Of a stretch of DNA of 64,000 nucleotides, positions 53,736-64,000 are shown piece after piece. Within the stretch, counting starts at the first letter, position 1. Each line of letters opens with the position of its first letter. The position numbers and the translations under genes were made by a program. This DNA is from Plumapathes pennacea. Its lineage: Eukaryota; Cnidaria; Anthozoa; Antipatharia; Myriopathidae. Location: assembly GCA_964036295.1 (NCBI GenBank), contig OZ038469.1, positions 9,812,067-9,876,066 of the forward strand, in the 5' to 3' direction. Under the pieces are notes generated by a model. That model saw nothing but the letters and a program-made list of their open reading frames with translations. It had not been told where the DNA came from and did no database searches.

Positions 53736-55000
53736 ACAGTCTGAAAACGGTAAAAAATGCTTAAACTCTTCTGGAACTAAGAGAAAAAGAGCTACAACCA
53801 CCAAACTCGGGCATGTTTATGAATACTTTATAGTGTAGATAACTGTGTTTTCAGAGTTGGTTGAAGTCAATTCACAAACGTGTGTAATATTTGACCGTTA
53901 AGTGCCGATTGCGTTACTTAAAGCCGTTTTGTCACATTGTGTGCTTAGGAACTGTATTCTGCCTGATATAAGAGCAACATGCAGTGCAGCAAGCGTGCGA
54001 TACGTGTTTCAGACCTCGGAGATAACAGTTGCATTCTTTTTATTAGCCGGTGCCATATTCTCGAGTGAAATTTGATTCTTTGTTTGACGTCGTCTGGCCC
54101 AGTTTGTCTTTAATCCCATCAATACTCCACAGTAAAATGCTAAATAAAAAAATTTCAAGACATTTTCAACAAAACTGTAAACGCGATATGTTTGACAAAC
54201 GCTAGGTAAATCTTTCAATGCATTTTTTACTAATTTCACGACAGCATTTTTTGTGTTTAGCATAATTTGAATCTAATTATCTCTTTTGTTGTCGTTCAGT
54301 GGAGTATTGTTGTTTTTCCTTCTATACGAGGGAAACATTAAGCGGATTATGCACCAATATGGGCTTTAGATATAACTATTCACGGTAATACACTTTTCCA
54401 GTTTTTAACTGTTTTAAAACGGCCGAATTTGACAACAAACAACGGAGTATTGTCTGGTGTAATGTTGAGCAATCTCCGTGTGACGTCATATGAACAGTTG
54501 TTACCGCCATAACACGGCTATTCGCAAGCTGTATGAATTATTATTCGATTCATCAAAATATCAGGTGTTATAAGCAAGTCCTATAACAAAAATCCGTGAA
54601 TGAAACTTGCCGTCACGGCGAATTTCCGCCGCTAAACAGCTGCATCCCAGTACCAGACTCGGCATACGTGAATACTGTATTCCCTTTCAAGCAGGAAATT
54701 CAACGAGGATCCATTTTCCTTTACACTAAATATGCTTAGCATCTTTTCAATACAGTCAATCGTTTCACTGTAAAATGTAGCTACTTAAAATATATAAATT
54801 TCCTGTCACAAGACCTTTTAACCTTTAGAAGCCTAACGTGGGCTCTATTTTCTGCTAGCGGACAGTTTCTCGTTTCAATTTTTTATAAACTAGACGTAAA
54901 ATGATTCCTTGAGACAATATCTGCCAAGGTGTATCAAAATATTTCCAGTCTCTTCAGCCCAAGAACCTTAAACGGCGATTTTACTTCTGCGGAACAAACA
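53735..55000. repeat. 1.28-kb tandem duplication, unit 2
   Basis: Direct neighbour of unit 1 with scattered substitutions and small indels. The CRE-like TGACGTCA is kept here too (about 54480-54487). Confidence 0.92.
54009..54263 (-). other. open frame conserved in both tandem units (unit 2)
   Basis: ATG MLNTKNAVVKLVKNALKDLP then the same SVCQTYRVYSFVEN core as unit 1, 84 codons. Hydrophobic middle (FFYLAFYCGVLMG) could be a membrane segment. No family recognised. Confidence 0.25.
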
Positions 55001-55023
55001 CAATCATGGTCATTTCAAGTTTA

Positions 55024-55110
55024 CCCCTCCCCCCCATTCAATGTTGGGTAGTTGAACATGGTTCGGTTTATAGCTGCACCACGGGCCAACATTGAATGGA
55101 GGGGAGGGGG
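55024..55110. repeat. hairpin inverted repeat
   Basis: 'cccctcccccccattcaatgttgg' is mirrored by 'ccaacattgaatggaggggagggg' around a 38-base loop. Short foldback element or palindromic MITE. Confidence 0.8.
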
Positions 55111-55683
55111 AGGGACTTGAAAACAAGAAATATGAGACCTCCATAGGTTGTACGGATTTACATTGTGCTCTGGATGTGCGTAAGTGGAGCGTCCCAACGA
55201 CTTTTGACCATGATTGTGGGTAAATAAAACTACAAATAATGAAACAAGCGCTGAAGGTCCTTGCGAAATCCAGACCTTCTGGATTGCGTTTCCGACTTTT
55301 GACAGCCGTTCCACCGAAATTGATTTGGCAGTTTCCAGCCACAGGCCTCCTTTTTATCACTATTTATCGAGAAGCGGTTGGTAAAAGGCGGTTCAATCGA
55401 TACTTGAAAATAACAATCGGAAGATTCTGAAAAGAAAGTAACAAACTGGAATTAATGTTGCGCACATCTGGGACTGATTGAAAGGAGGTCACCTGGGGAG
55501 TGGCACACGGAAAGTTAATTAGAAGGTCAAGCTGTCATGACAGTTTGCGTTTTATACTGACCGATTAATATCATCAGGTTGGCAAGCACCGCCACTCACG
55601 AGTTCGCAAAATATCGTTGTTTAGATTCCACAATCTTTCATGTAGTAATTTCAGTTGGCATTCTCCTTGCAATCTAGAAGAAA
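55110..55683. other. upstream region of the ORF1-like gene, no other gene
   Basis: Short frames on both strands at 55120-55430 have no domain. It may include the 5' UTR and internal promoter of the element that encodes the downstream ORF1-like protein; I see no defined boundary. Confidence 0.4.
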
Positions 55684-55785
55684 ATGTTGACAATACTTTC
55701 GAGCGAGTTTAAACCGAGCAAATTCGAATACTTACAATTTGAAGCAGAAAGCCAACGGGAAGTTGCTCACGTTTGCGAATTCAAC

Positions 55786-56472
55786 ATGGCGTCCAAAGGA
55801 TCCGCTCGTACAAGATCCAGTTCTAACTTGGAATTTTCTATGAGTGAGCAAATACAAGAGTTATTCAACACTGAATTAAAGAAATATCTTCAATCCGCTG
55901 GATTCCAAGAAATATTGAGCCAAACGCTGAAGTGCGCCATCGACGAAGCTGTCGAAGCGGCAACGAAGCCGCTCAAAGAAAAGATCAACAATCTTGAGAG
56001 CCAGCTCTTTCTAATACGGGAGAAGACCAATTACAACGAGCAATATTCCCGACGTTGTAACGTTCGCATAACTGGAATTGAGGAAGATGAGCAAGAAGAT
56101 TGCTATGGAAAAGTAATTGCATTCTGTGACGAGGAATTGGGGGTTAAAATCGATCAACATGAAATCGATCGAGCACACCGTGTTGGGAGACCCAAAGCTG
56201 ATGGTTCACGCTCGATGATTGTCAGACTTAAGAGCTATCGAACGAAGATCCTAGTAATGAAGAACAGAAGGAAACTGAAAGGAAAGAACTTATACGTAAA
56301 TGAGGATCTAACAAAACCGAACCAGGAACTCTACATGCAAGTTCGCAAAGATTTCCGCGATGTGGGCCTTACATACACTCGGGACGGAGCCATCTTTATT
56401 AAACGGCGTGATGATGGGAGAATACTCCGTATTAGACGCAAGGAAGACCTGTTGAGTATCTCGCAACGTTAG
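55786..56472 (+). CDS. LINE ORF1p-like RNA-binding protein, intact, without ORF2
   Basis: 228 residues from MASKGSARTR, whose AACATGG context is strong; the frame is open 34 codons further upstream with another ATG at 55684. Residues 15-85 are a predicted coiled coil (SEQIQELFNTELKKYLQS ... LKEKINNLESQLFLIREK). Then EQYSRRCNVRITGIEE (85-100), DRAHRVGR (128-135), SMIVRLKSYRTKILVMKNRR (143-162) and NLYVNEDLTKPNQEL (168-182). This is the coiled coil, RRM and C-terminal domain order of L1-type ORF1 proteins, which coat the retrotransposon RNA. No endonuclease or reverse transcriptase follows within several kb. So either the element is 3'-deleted or this is a stand-alone copy kept by the host. Confidence 0.82.
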   Translation: MASKGSARTRSSSNLEFSMSEQIQELFNTELKKYLQSAGFQEILSQTLKCAIDEAVEAATKPLKEKINNLESQLFLIREKTNYNEQYSRRCNVRITGIEEDEQEDCYGKVIAFCDEELGVKIDQHEIDRAHRVGRPKADGSRSMIVRLKSYRTKILVMKNRRKLKGKNLYVNEDLTKPNQELYMQVRKDFRDVGLTYTRDGAIFIKRRDDGRILRIRRKEDLLSISQR

Positions 56473-58090
56473 ACTGTGGCCTTGTGTCTTTAGACACCTA
56501 GCTCTATGACTCTCTTTGCTAGTTGTGTTCTTTTTACTATGTACTTTGTACCTACTTTTTTGTTCCAATTTTGTATCTATTTTTGTGCTAGTTGTGTTCA
56601 TAGCGTGGTTTGTTGTGTTCTGTCTTGTGTTCTCACCCTGGTAGATGCATTTTTCCATTGCCAAGTAGTACGTGCGCAACAAGAGGTAAGCAGTCATATT
56701 TTTCTACTTTGGCTCCCACTAGATGGGGGTTGATCTAGTAAGTTATAGGGCAGCAATCGGGTTGTCTGAGCCTGATAGAAGAAACGCATTCAGTTAATAC
56801 AAGAAAACACACAGGTATTGAAATGAAGGCTGGATTGATCGTGGCCTCTGATTAGAAATAAGAGTCGAATTCGATTGTGCATAAGAAGAGATGTCAGAAT
56901 TTCGCCCCAAAATTTTTACCGGTTCCAGCGAGCGCAGCAAGCTGACGTTCGGAGAGAGGTAAGATGACGCGCAACTAAACATATTTAGCCAGTTTTTAAG
57001 TTCAATCGTTGCCGAAGACCGCCGTTCGGCGAACGACCAAAATCCCCATACATTTCTTTATAATTGCCAAAGGACATGTTCTTTCGTAATAACAAAGGTA
57101 TCACATATCACTGTGTAACAGACAGACAGACCCTCGGAGCCTGGGCTGCCCTGTGTGTATACTAGAAATGAAAAATACAGCGAAATAGTCCCGAGCATTG
57201 AGTTTGCAGTCACAAATGGACTGAACGCGCTATGAACAAAACCGCAATAACATTGTAAACAAGTTTCGTGTTGGGCTCGTGTTACATTCCTCGCTTTCAA
57301 TTTTATATTTGTTACAAAGCACAAATACTCGAAAGCCTGATAGAAGTGAAACGCATTCAGTTAAAAAACAAGACAGACTAGTATTGAAGCGAAGGCTGGA
57401 ATAATCGTGGCCTCTGATTAGAATTAAGTGGTCGAAGTCAAGCTGTCAAAATTGATTCATAAAAAGACAAGTCACGCACTACTCAGATTTACTCGGTGGG
57501 TAACCGTTTCGCTTCTAAGCTCAAAATGCAGAGTCGCTCAACCTTTAAGAACCAAGTGTATGAGTGTTGTAATGATAATTTATAGTTTAATCAGGTTTCA
57601 TTTAAGCAAGGTGTCAAAAGCCAAGTTCTCTATACTGTGTGATATATTTCTGGTGAGAAACTGGAAGTCTCCCGGAAGTTCCGCTCTTGTCCTTGCTTTC
57701 CATTTTAGTTTATTCTGCTCTCGACCCAACTAACGCCGCGAGCTCACTGGCAACGCCAGTCTAGGTGCTAGGTAGACTGCATACTAGCTGTGATCGCGAT
57801 CCCAGGAAGTTATTGCTTACAACAATAGAATCGTTTCACCCATGGCGACAAACGCTGACCAAGCAGAAGTGACCTCAATAAAGCATTTGTACGCGAACGT
57901 TGTGCCCATACGAGGTGTGTTACGCTGAACCAATCGAATAACTCCTAGATGAGGAGTGCTGCTGTGACGTAGCGGGCGACACGGCACGCGAACAGAGACA
58001 CTTAAACCAACGCTTCGTTGATTTGTTTTAATAAAACTTTTACCGACAACGCCAGGACCAGTAAATGTGTGAATTTTTTATTGCGCAGTA
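56473..58090. other. intergenic with one MITE copy
   Basis: A (T)-rich stretch follows the ORF1-like gene. 'acagacagacagaccc.cggagc.tgggctgcc' at about 57117 matches 22945-22977, a shared dispersed word. No gene is supported. Confidence 0.5.
57497..57690. mobile_element. degenerate 'CACTCCCAA' MITE copy
   Basis: 'taaccgtttcgcttctaagctcaaaatgcagag', 'tgagtgttgtaatgat', 'agcaaggtgtcaaa.gccaagttctc' align with 14812-15022 and 52180-52330. The right terminus is lost. Confidence 0.6.
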
Positions 58091-58436
58091 AATCGTTGCC
58101 AGTATGATGAAATAATTGCATCTTGGACACAACCCCGTGATTTATGTCTCTGTAGTTGGGAGAGATCCTAGTTATGCAGTGTTGTACCTATATATCGTTT
58201 TATAAGTTGGATACGAGCGCAGCGCTTCATTTATTTGCAGTTAGTGCAGTGTATATAAATTACTCTACTCATAATTCACTTCGTTTGAGCGCAGTATTTT
58301 TACCAGTTTTTATTTTATTGTAATGACGTTACATGCGTTTTATATGAAGTATCGTGTGCAAACTGCACAGTTGCCTTTATATCTCAATTAATGATAATGC
58401 GATGTCTAAGGAATCATCATTGCAAAGTGGCTCCAG

Positions 58437-59369
58437 TTAGTTGTCAGACAACTTGGGTTCATCAAACGCCTGATCACAGTTTAGGCTTCTAGTAGCTCTG
58501 CACAACTCCCTCTTAACACTGGAAAACTGTGGCGGGAATGAAAAAATAAGAACGTAAGAAATAAGGTCTGAGTGGCCTAAGGTAATGCAATCGCGCAATT
58601 TCCACTCGATAGAGTGTCCTTAAAGTTGGTACATAGACTCCTTTTGTGTACCGGATTCAAAGTTATAAAAGAATGGGGGTCAACGACTCCGAATTTAGAA
58701 CAGTTTTCTCAGCATCTTTGACCAAAATTCCGAAAGAAATGTTTGATATTTTTTCCTTTTGTTTTCCGCAAAGTGTAGATCTCTCAAGTTGAGATTTATA
58801 ATAAAAAGTCAGGGTAGGTAAGCAATCTAATACTTGCGCTATTCTTGTGTGTTTCAAATATTCGCAATATCACAGGGTGGACATGTTGGATTAACGTCAT
58901 AATTTCTAACACGAAAGCGAGATGTGTCGCAGAGCATGCACGAAAGTTAAGTCTGTTGCGTTCTTTCATGTAAAAAATGTGTCGTGAATATCATAAAAAA
59001 TGTCATGATTTATACAACTGAAAAAATTCGGAGCAAGTTTGACTTGCAGCCGGTAATTGAGCAGTAAAACCATAATCGTGCGCAAGAATTGTTGCGCACA
59101 AATGCGCAATCGCATCACCTTAAATAAAATATCGCATGTATATGAAACATGCCTTCCTCTGGCAAACTACCCTGCGACTCAGCTGCTAACAAACCAGGCA
59201 AGAAATGAACTTTTTTTACCTCTCTTTTTTCCTTTAAAAATTGGCGGCAATGCACGAAAGCGTTAGGCCCGTTAGGTGCTGGCTCGGGTCCGAAGGCATC
59301 AGTCAAATGTGCTTGAAAACATAACATCAACATAACAAATAGACAAACCGCGAGGCGTGTAGCGTTCAT
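58437..59369 (-). CDS. secreted-peptide gene 3 (two exons, complete)
   Basis: Exon 1 59369-59220 (50 codons), donor GAG|GTAAAA; exon 2 58511-58437; 74 residues. Signal peptide LAVCLFVMLMLCFQAHLTDA, probable cut after DA, then FGPEPAPNGPNAFVHCRQFL and KEKRE. I place the acceptor at GTTAAG|AGG because it keeps phase 0; the AG eight bases upstream would bring an immediate stop. Exon 2 reads RELCRATRSLNCDQAFDEPK and LSDN, stop. It keeps the cysteine pair of gene 2 (C-x8-C) and adds one cysteine in exon 1 (VHCRQF), unlike the others. Start chosen at MNATRL because a TATAAA lies about 90 bases upstream; a longer in-frame extension upstream would cover the TATA box. Role unknown. Confidence 0.78.
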
Positions 59370-59457
59370 TGTACGTTTACTTCCTTGTACTCTTTCTGAG
59401 TTCAGCATCAAGTGTTGGTTCAGTGTTGAATCCGAAATAGGAACAGAGGAGGCCAGC

Positions 59458-59463
59458 TTTATA
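59458..59463 (-). promoter_or_regulatory. TATA box of peptide gene 3
   Basis: TATAAA (minus strand) in CTTGGTATAAAGCTGGCCTC. The same 20-base context is at gene 4. Confidence 0.65.
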
Positions 59464-60039
59464 CCAAGACTGAACGTCACTACACGATGACCGTCAATTA
59501 TCATTATTGGATTAGATCAAATACTGGAGATCTAAATGATCATTCAATTAGCAATACCAAATGCTTGTTTATTCTTCTATGTCGACAGAGCGAAATTAAA
59601 AGAAAAACATGTCAACAACGTATGTTAGCTGGCTGTTTCGTCCTTGCATTTTGGTCGAACTTCACAAGGAACTAATATCTGACGAACCAACAACTGATAT
59701 TCATCTGTTTTCACTTCGAAGATGGATTTAACAAACTTTCCTCCACAACTAAAGAATGATCTGCAACTTACGAAACTGCAAACCCTTTCTTCTAGATTAT
59801 TTATTTTCTTTTATTATCTGTGCGTCCCCCAAGTTTAAATAATTTGACTTGCCGTTTTGGTGCGGTCTGTTGAATTGTGAAGAGTATTTAAGTTCGGCAA
59901 ATCAATTGCTTTTGTCGTACGTATAAGTTACAATGCTCAAAAATTGGGCTTGAAATCCCAGCTGCTTCGCTTTCACTTTACTAAAGAGGAAAAACAAACT
60001 GACGTCTCTTTATATAGACCGCCACCGCATAGAGTTATT

Positions 60040-60621
60040 GGGGAGCTTTAGCACCAGGGCCCGGTTTTCAAAGCACGATTAGGCTAATCCTGCATTAGGT
60101 GTAAACTTTCTTGTCATTTATATGCCTGAAAATGTGAAGGTTTTGTCCTGCAACGACTTCCTTGATACGTTTTCAGCTAAAACAAACTTTTTAATCCATA
60201 TTTGAACAATACCCTGCATTTTATCGGCAAAGAGGTCATCAGAAAGAATTTCGTTAATCCTGGATTAGCTTAATCGGCTTTCGAAAAACCGAGCCCAGGA
60301 CGGGAGAAGACGACGGCAATCTCGGTGAAACAGTAAAAGTCATTGCAGAAGACAAAAGAAGCACGTGAACATTTGAAATTGACGTGATCTCAGGGTCGTC
60401 GTGCTCTCGCGTGCGACTTCAAATGCTTCTTTTTCAAGTTGTTGTCGGAACGTGGACGTCATTTTGAGAATTTACAACAGTCGTTCGACTTATTGACGAT
60501 AAAAGCAAAAACGGAACCATTTTTGAGCAACTTAAGAATAGGCAAAGTTACTGAAACACAAAGAATACTGAGACATCTGGTTCCTCGCACTGCCGTCGCC
60601 GTCGTAAGTTGCTAAAGCTCC
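60040..60621. mobile_element. outer MITE with GGGGAGCTTTAGCA ends
   Basis: GGGGAGCTTTAGCA at the left and TGCTAAAGCTCC at the right are inverted copies. The inner element 60057-60296 was inserted close to the left end. Confidence 0.7.
60057..60296. mobile_element. 240-bp MITE nested near the end of the outer element
   Basis: GGGCCCGGTTTTCAAAGC..GATTAGGCTAATCC is mirrored by GGATTAGCTTAATCGGCTTT ending AACCGAGCCC. Several mismatches, so an old copy. Confidence 0.8.
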
Positions 60622-61006
60622 TTATTATCTTATTTCCTGAGCGTGAGTGGTCCGTGCCCACCGGATCCTGCAATCTGATTGGTTCCCTGAGCGGGCAGTT
60701 TATTCCAATATCTGCCACGGGCACTTTGCGTATCTTACGTCATGGACGCGGCTAATTTAAGGTGAAACTTACATTGTTTACAGTCGGACAACATATTTTT
60801 ATTCTAATCTGATTCGTAGAAAAAATGGCTGAAATGCGTGCTGGCATTGAAACGTTTTCTTGAGCACTGGGTTAATACAAATTTTGAACCAGTGAGCATT
60901 ATGAATAAATTAGTAACCAGATGAAGCGCGGAAATGATTGAAAGCTATCAGCTTAAGTGCATTTATTTTATTCAAATTGTTGTTTGCTTGAAATCTTGAA
61001 GGTTAA

Positions 61007-61275
61007 TAGACCATTTTCTCAAGGTTGCTCGCGCATCCAAGCTTGACAGGTCAAGACTTTCAAAATTCAACTTTTGGCTTTTTTTCACGGCGGACTGTCT
61101 TCGGCTTCAATGTAAATGCTTCATACTGCGTTCTTATTTAAGTTAGGACGGCTATCTTGAGTTTTAAAGGCGTTTTGTATAACGTTCACGCATTAATACT
61201 CGCTAAACAATCCTCATATCGAAGATGGTGGCCCGTCAAGCTTGGATGCGCGCGCAACCTTGAGAAAATGGTCTG
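61007..61275. mobile_element. 269-bp MITE with TTAA duplication (piggyBac-type)
   Basis: TAGACCATTTTCTCAAGGTT is mirrored by AACCTTGAGAAAATGGTCTG; the inverted match continues to 'catccaagcttgac'. TTAA lies exactly at both ends (61003-61006; 61276-61279), the piggyBac target. It lies in the spacer between the two minus-strand peptide genes. Confidence 0.85.
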
Positions 61276-62021
61276 TTAAAACACAACAGGTGCCTACATA
61301 TAGACAATTGTGAGTGAGGTATAACATTACATTGAACCGCTTCTGCTCAAGAAAACAAAGTAAAAATGTTATTTCCCGAGCTTTGTCGATCCGTATTGAG
61401 AAAAACAGTGACTTCGGGCTTGATACGGCTCTCGCTGCAGCGGCCGATTGTTTCAAGCCTCGGGCACAGTTTTTTCCAACACGGACCTCCCGCCCGGTAG
61501 ATGATATGTATGTATGCATATATTAAATTTTTTAATAATATTGCGAATGCTGTATAAACCTAAAATTACACCTGTATTAAGATAACTAGTCGGTAGGTGT
61601 CATGTAATAACAAGTACAGTCGAATCTGTAACGGTCATTTGCCAAAGATATTCTTAGTAAATTACTGCAGATTGTCCGTCTATAGCAGTATGATGAAATT
61701 ATTGCATCTTGGAAACAGCCCAATGAATTATGTCTCTGTAATTGATGGAGATCCTAGTTATACAGTGTTGTACCTATATTTCTTATAAGTTGACTACGAG
61801 CGCAGTGCTTCATTTGTTTTCAGTTATTGCAGGGTATATAAATTACCCTACTCACAATTCACTTCGTTTGAGCGCAGTTTTTTATTTTATTTTATTGTAA
61901 TGACGTTACATGCGTTTTACATGAAGTATCGAGCCCAAACTGCACAATTACCGTTATATCTCAATTAATGATAATACGATGTCTAAGAAATTCTTCATTG
62001 CGAAGTGGCTTCAGTTAGTTG

Positions 62022-62900
62022 TCATAACTTGGGTTCATAAAACGCCTGATCACAGTTTAGGCTTCTAGCAGCTCTGCACAACTCCCTCTTAACACTGGAA
62101 AACTGTGGCGGGAATGAAAAAATAAGAACGTAAGAAAAATAAGGTCTGAATGGCCTAAGGTAATGCAATCGCGCAATTTCCACTCAATAATTTCTCCCTA
62201 AATTTGGCGCATAGACTCCTTCTGTGTACCAGATACGAATTCACAAGACAAAATGGGGGTCGCCGACTACGCTAATATTGCCGGAATATTACGTATTTAA
62301 TTCTACCCGAATACAATTCTGAAAGAACTGCTCGATATCTTATTTTCGTTTTTTTATTTTATTTATTTTCTTTTTTTCACAAAATGTAGATCTCTCAAGT
62401 AGAAATTTATAATAAAAAAGATCAACCAAACTATTTTCTTTGCGTTATTCCTGTGTGTTTCCAATATTCGCAATTACAAACAATCACACGCAACCATGTG
62501 GGATTACGTCATAATTTGCAACACGAAAACGAGGTGTATCGCAGAGCATGCACGAAAGTGAAGTCTTCTTGCGTTCTTTTATTTATTAATGTCATTAAAA
62601 AAAAAAAAACATGAAAAGATGATAAAAATGAGAGCAACTCAGTGAAACCACGATCGTGCACAAGAAATGCTGCGCATGCCCACATGCGCGATCGCAATAC
62701 CTTAAATACAATACCGTCCTCTGTAAAACTGCCCTGCCACTTATTCACTTTCTTATCTCTCTTTGTTCCCTTATAAATTGGCGGCGATAAGAATCGGATC
62801 GCACATGTTTTGCCTCGGGTCCGAAGGCATCACTCAAATGTGCTTGAAAACATAACATCAACATAACAAATAGACAAACCGCGAGGCGTGTAGCGTTCAT
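62022..62900 (-). CDS. secreted-peptide gene 4 (two exons; splice donor mutated)
   Basis: Exon 1 starts at ATG 62900: MNATRLAVCLFVMLMLCFQA, HLSDA, then FGPEAKHVRSDSYRRQFIRE and QRE (48 codons to 62757). At the point where the other members have GAG|GT, this copy has GAG|ATAAGA, so the standard donor is lost by one G-to-A change at 62756. A GTGAAT ten bases further could serve as a cryptic donor but would shift the frame. Exon 2 (62087-62022) is otherwise intact: RELCRAARSLNCDQAFYEPK, L, stop, three codons shorter than gene 3. The normal product would be 69 residues. Either a very recent pseudogene or a gene using another splice site. Confidence 0.6.
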
Positions 62901-62988
62901 TATACGTTTTCTTGCTTGTACTTTTTCTAAGATCAGCATCAAGGGTTGTTTCCGTGTTAAAGCCAAATTAGCAGCAGTGGAGGCCAGC

Positions 62989-62994
62989 TTTATA
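62989..62994 (-). promoter_or_regulatory. TATA box of peptide gene 4
   Basis: TATAAA in the same context as gene 3, about 90 bases before the start codon. Confidence 0.65.
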
Positions 62995-63009
62995 CCAAGA
63001 CTGAACAAG

Positions 63010-64000
63010 GGCGCTGATCATTATTGGAAGATCAAACATTGGAGATCAAAGATAATAATCCAATTTACAATGCCACTATTCTTCTGTGATGACAAAGCGG
63101 GATCGAAAAAAAAAAACACGTTAACAACGTATGTTAGCCGGCTGTTTCGTCCTTGCTTTCGGTCGAACATCACAAGGAACTATAATATCTGACGAACCAA
63201 TGCATGAGAAGAATTAATCACAAAATTGTTATGTATCCGCCTATCCGTTACCGTTGGTATCGCTAGTCACATTTATGTGCTCTGATGCCCGTTTTTTTTT
63301 TTTGTTTTTTTTTAATTTGGTCTGTGGTTGTAACACTGCTTAATAGAGCAGCCAAAAATTTCAGTTGTTGGAAGATCAAACGTGTGATATTTCAGCGCGA
63401 ATAATAATAGTTTCGCCTGTTCTTTGATCTTTATAATATAAAACTGTTTCGTGACCAAAACTGCCTGAGGGCTTTCTCGTTATTTCTATTTTCATCGATT
63501 TTCTTTTCGGCATTATGGGTGACCAACAACTACTTTCTAATGCTCAAAAAAGTAAATTTTAGGAAGAAGAAGAGTTTGAAGGGCATGTTTTTTGGAATGT
63601 GTAATTGCTTTGTTAAACAAATATAAAGCTTTTTGTGATGCCTTCGTAAATGCATAATAATAGGCAGTCATTAAACCACCTGCCATTTGTAAACCCTTTC
63701 TTCTAAATTATTTATTTCCTTTTATTATTTGTGCGTTCCCCAGTTTAATTGACCTGACTAGCCGTTTTAGCCGTCCGTTGAATTGTGATAATTACTCAGC
63801 GAATCGATTGCTTTGTCGTACATAAGCTCAAAAATTGGGCTTGAAATTCCAGTCGTTTTCACTAAAATAGGATAGGCCAACTAACGTCTCTTTACATAAA
63901 CAGCCACCGCATAATGTGAGTTACTATGTATTTATTAAATGTTAGTTGTAAAATATAATATTGCGAACGCTAATATAAACCTGAAATTGCACTTGTATTA
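63010..64000. other. intergenic to window edge
   Basis: Upstream part of the duplicated peptide-gene unit; T tract at 63291-63313. No further gene is seen. Confidence 0.5.

Larger units (their letters stand above)
58090..60010. repeat. minus-strand peptide-gene duplication, copy 1
   Basis: Direct repeat of 61680-63960 ('cagtatgatgaaat.attgcatcttgga' to 'aaaccctttcttcta.attatttatt'), holding peptide gene 3. Confidence 0.85.
61680..63960. repeat. minus-strand peptide-gene duplication, copy 2
   Basis: Direct partner of 58090-60010, holding peptide gene 4. Confidence 0.85.

Noticed and set aside
59369..59504. N-terminal extension of peptide gene 3 upstream of MNATRL
   Set aside because: It would run across the TATA box; the sister gene and the signal peptide position support the MNATRL start.

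Overview
The window is nuclear DNA of an invertebrate animal, most likely an anthozoan cnidarian (stony coral or sea anemone). This is inferred from spliced genes with GT..AG introns, an intronless rhodopsin-like receptor, low GC, and a very high density of short inverted-repeat transposons. There are no operons, tRNA or rRNA genes, or CRISPR arrays. Species cannot be decided from sequence alone.

Layout. 1-4.1 kb: small inverted-repeat elements, then a single-exon class A GPCR on the plus strand (2904-4100). 4.4-15.7 kb: a PIF1-family 5'-3' DNA helicase on the minus strand. I could assemble 13 exons (one of them weak) whose splice phases all agree. They run from a 9-codon first exon to the IHKSQ motif. 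The last exon or exons (helicase motif VI region) are not visible. Its introns hold transposons, including a 1.19-kb foldback element with a 9-bp target duplication that carries a piece of a different, RecQ-like helicase gene in both arms. 15.65-34.8 kb: a duplicated block. A four-exon gene for a 334-residue, basic and Trp-rich, probably secreted protein occurs twice (17.4-19.9 and 30.4-32.9 kb, six residue differences). Each copy is followed by a copy of the helicase promoter and first exon, stranded without the rest of the helicase gene. Between the copies lie a 1.1-kb TTA-flanked element (22.5-23.6 kb) and a decayed transposon-derived gene on the minus strand (26.6-29.5 kb).

34.8-45 kb: a LINE reverse-transcriptase tail, then a second tandem duplication carrying a small secreted-peptide gene twice on the plus strand (37.7 and 42.7 kb). 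A single-exon gene for a two-pass membrane protein lies between them (40.05-40.79 kb). 45-55 kb: a Harbinger-type element, an 80-bp minisatellite, a 20-bp tandem array, a transposon inserted into another transposon (51.5-52.35 kb) and a 1.28-kb tandem duplication. 55.8-56.5 kb: an intact LINE ORF1-like gene. 58-64 kb: a third tandem duplication, carrying two more members of the same secreted-peptide family, now on the minus strand.

The most interesting content is the four-member two-exon peptide family. Members share a signal peptide ending in DA, a short basic propeptide exon and a second exon built around a two-cysteine loop (R-D/E-L-C-R-A-A/T-R-S-L-K/N-C-D-Q). They form two pairs, about 5 kb apart (37.7/42.7 kb) and 3.5 kb apart (59.4/62.9 kb), pointing toward each other. 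One member has lost its second exon and another its splice donor. Second is the duplicated 334-residue Trp/Lys-rich secreted protein. I recognise neither family.
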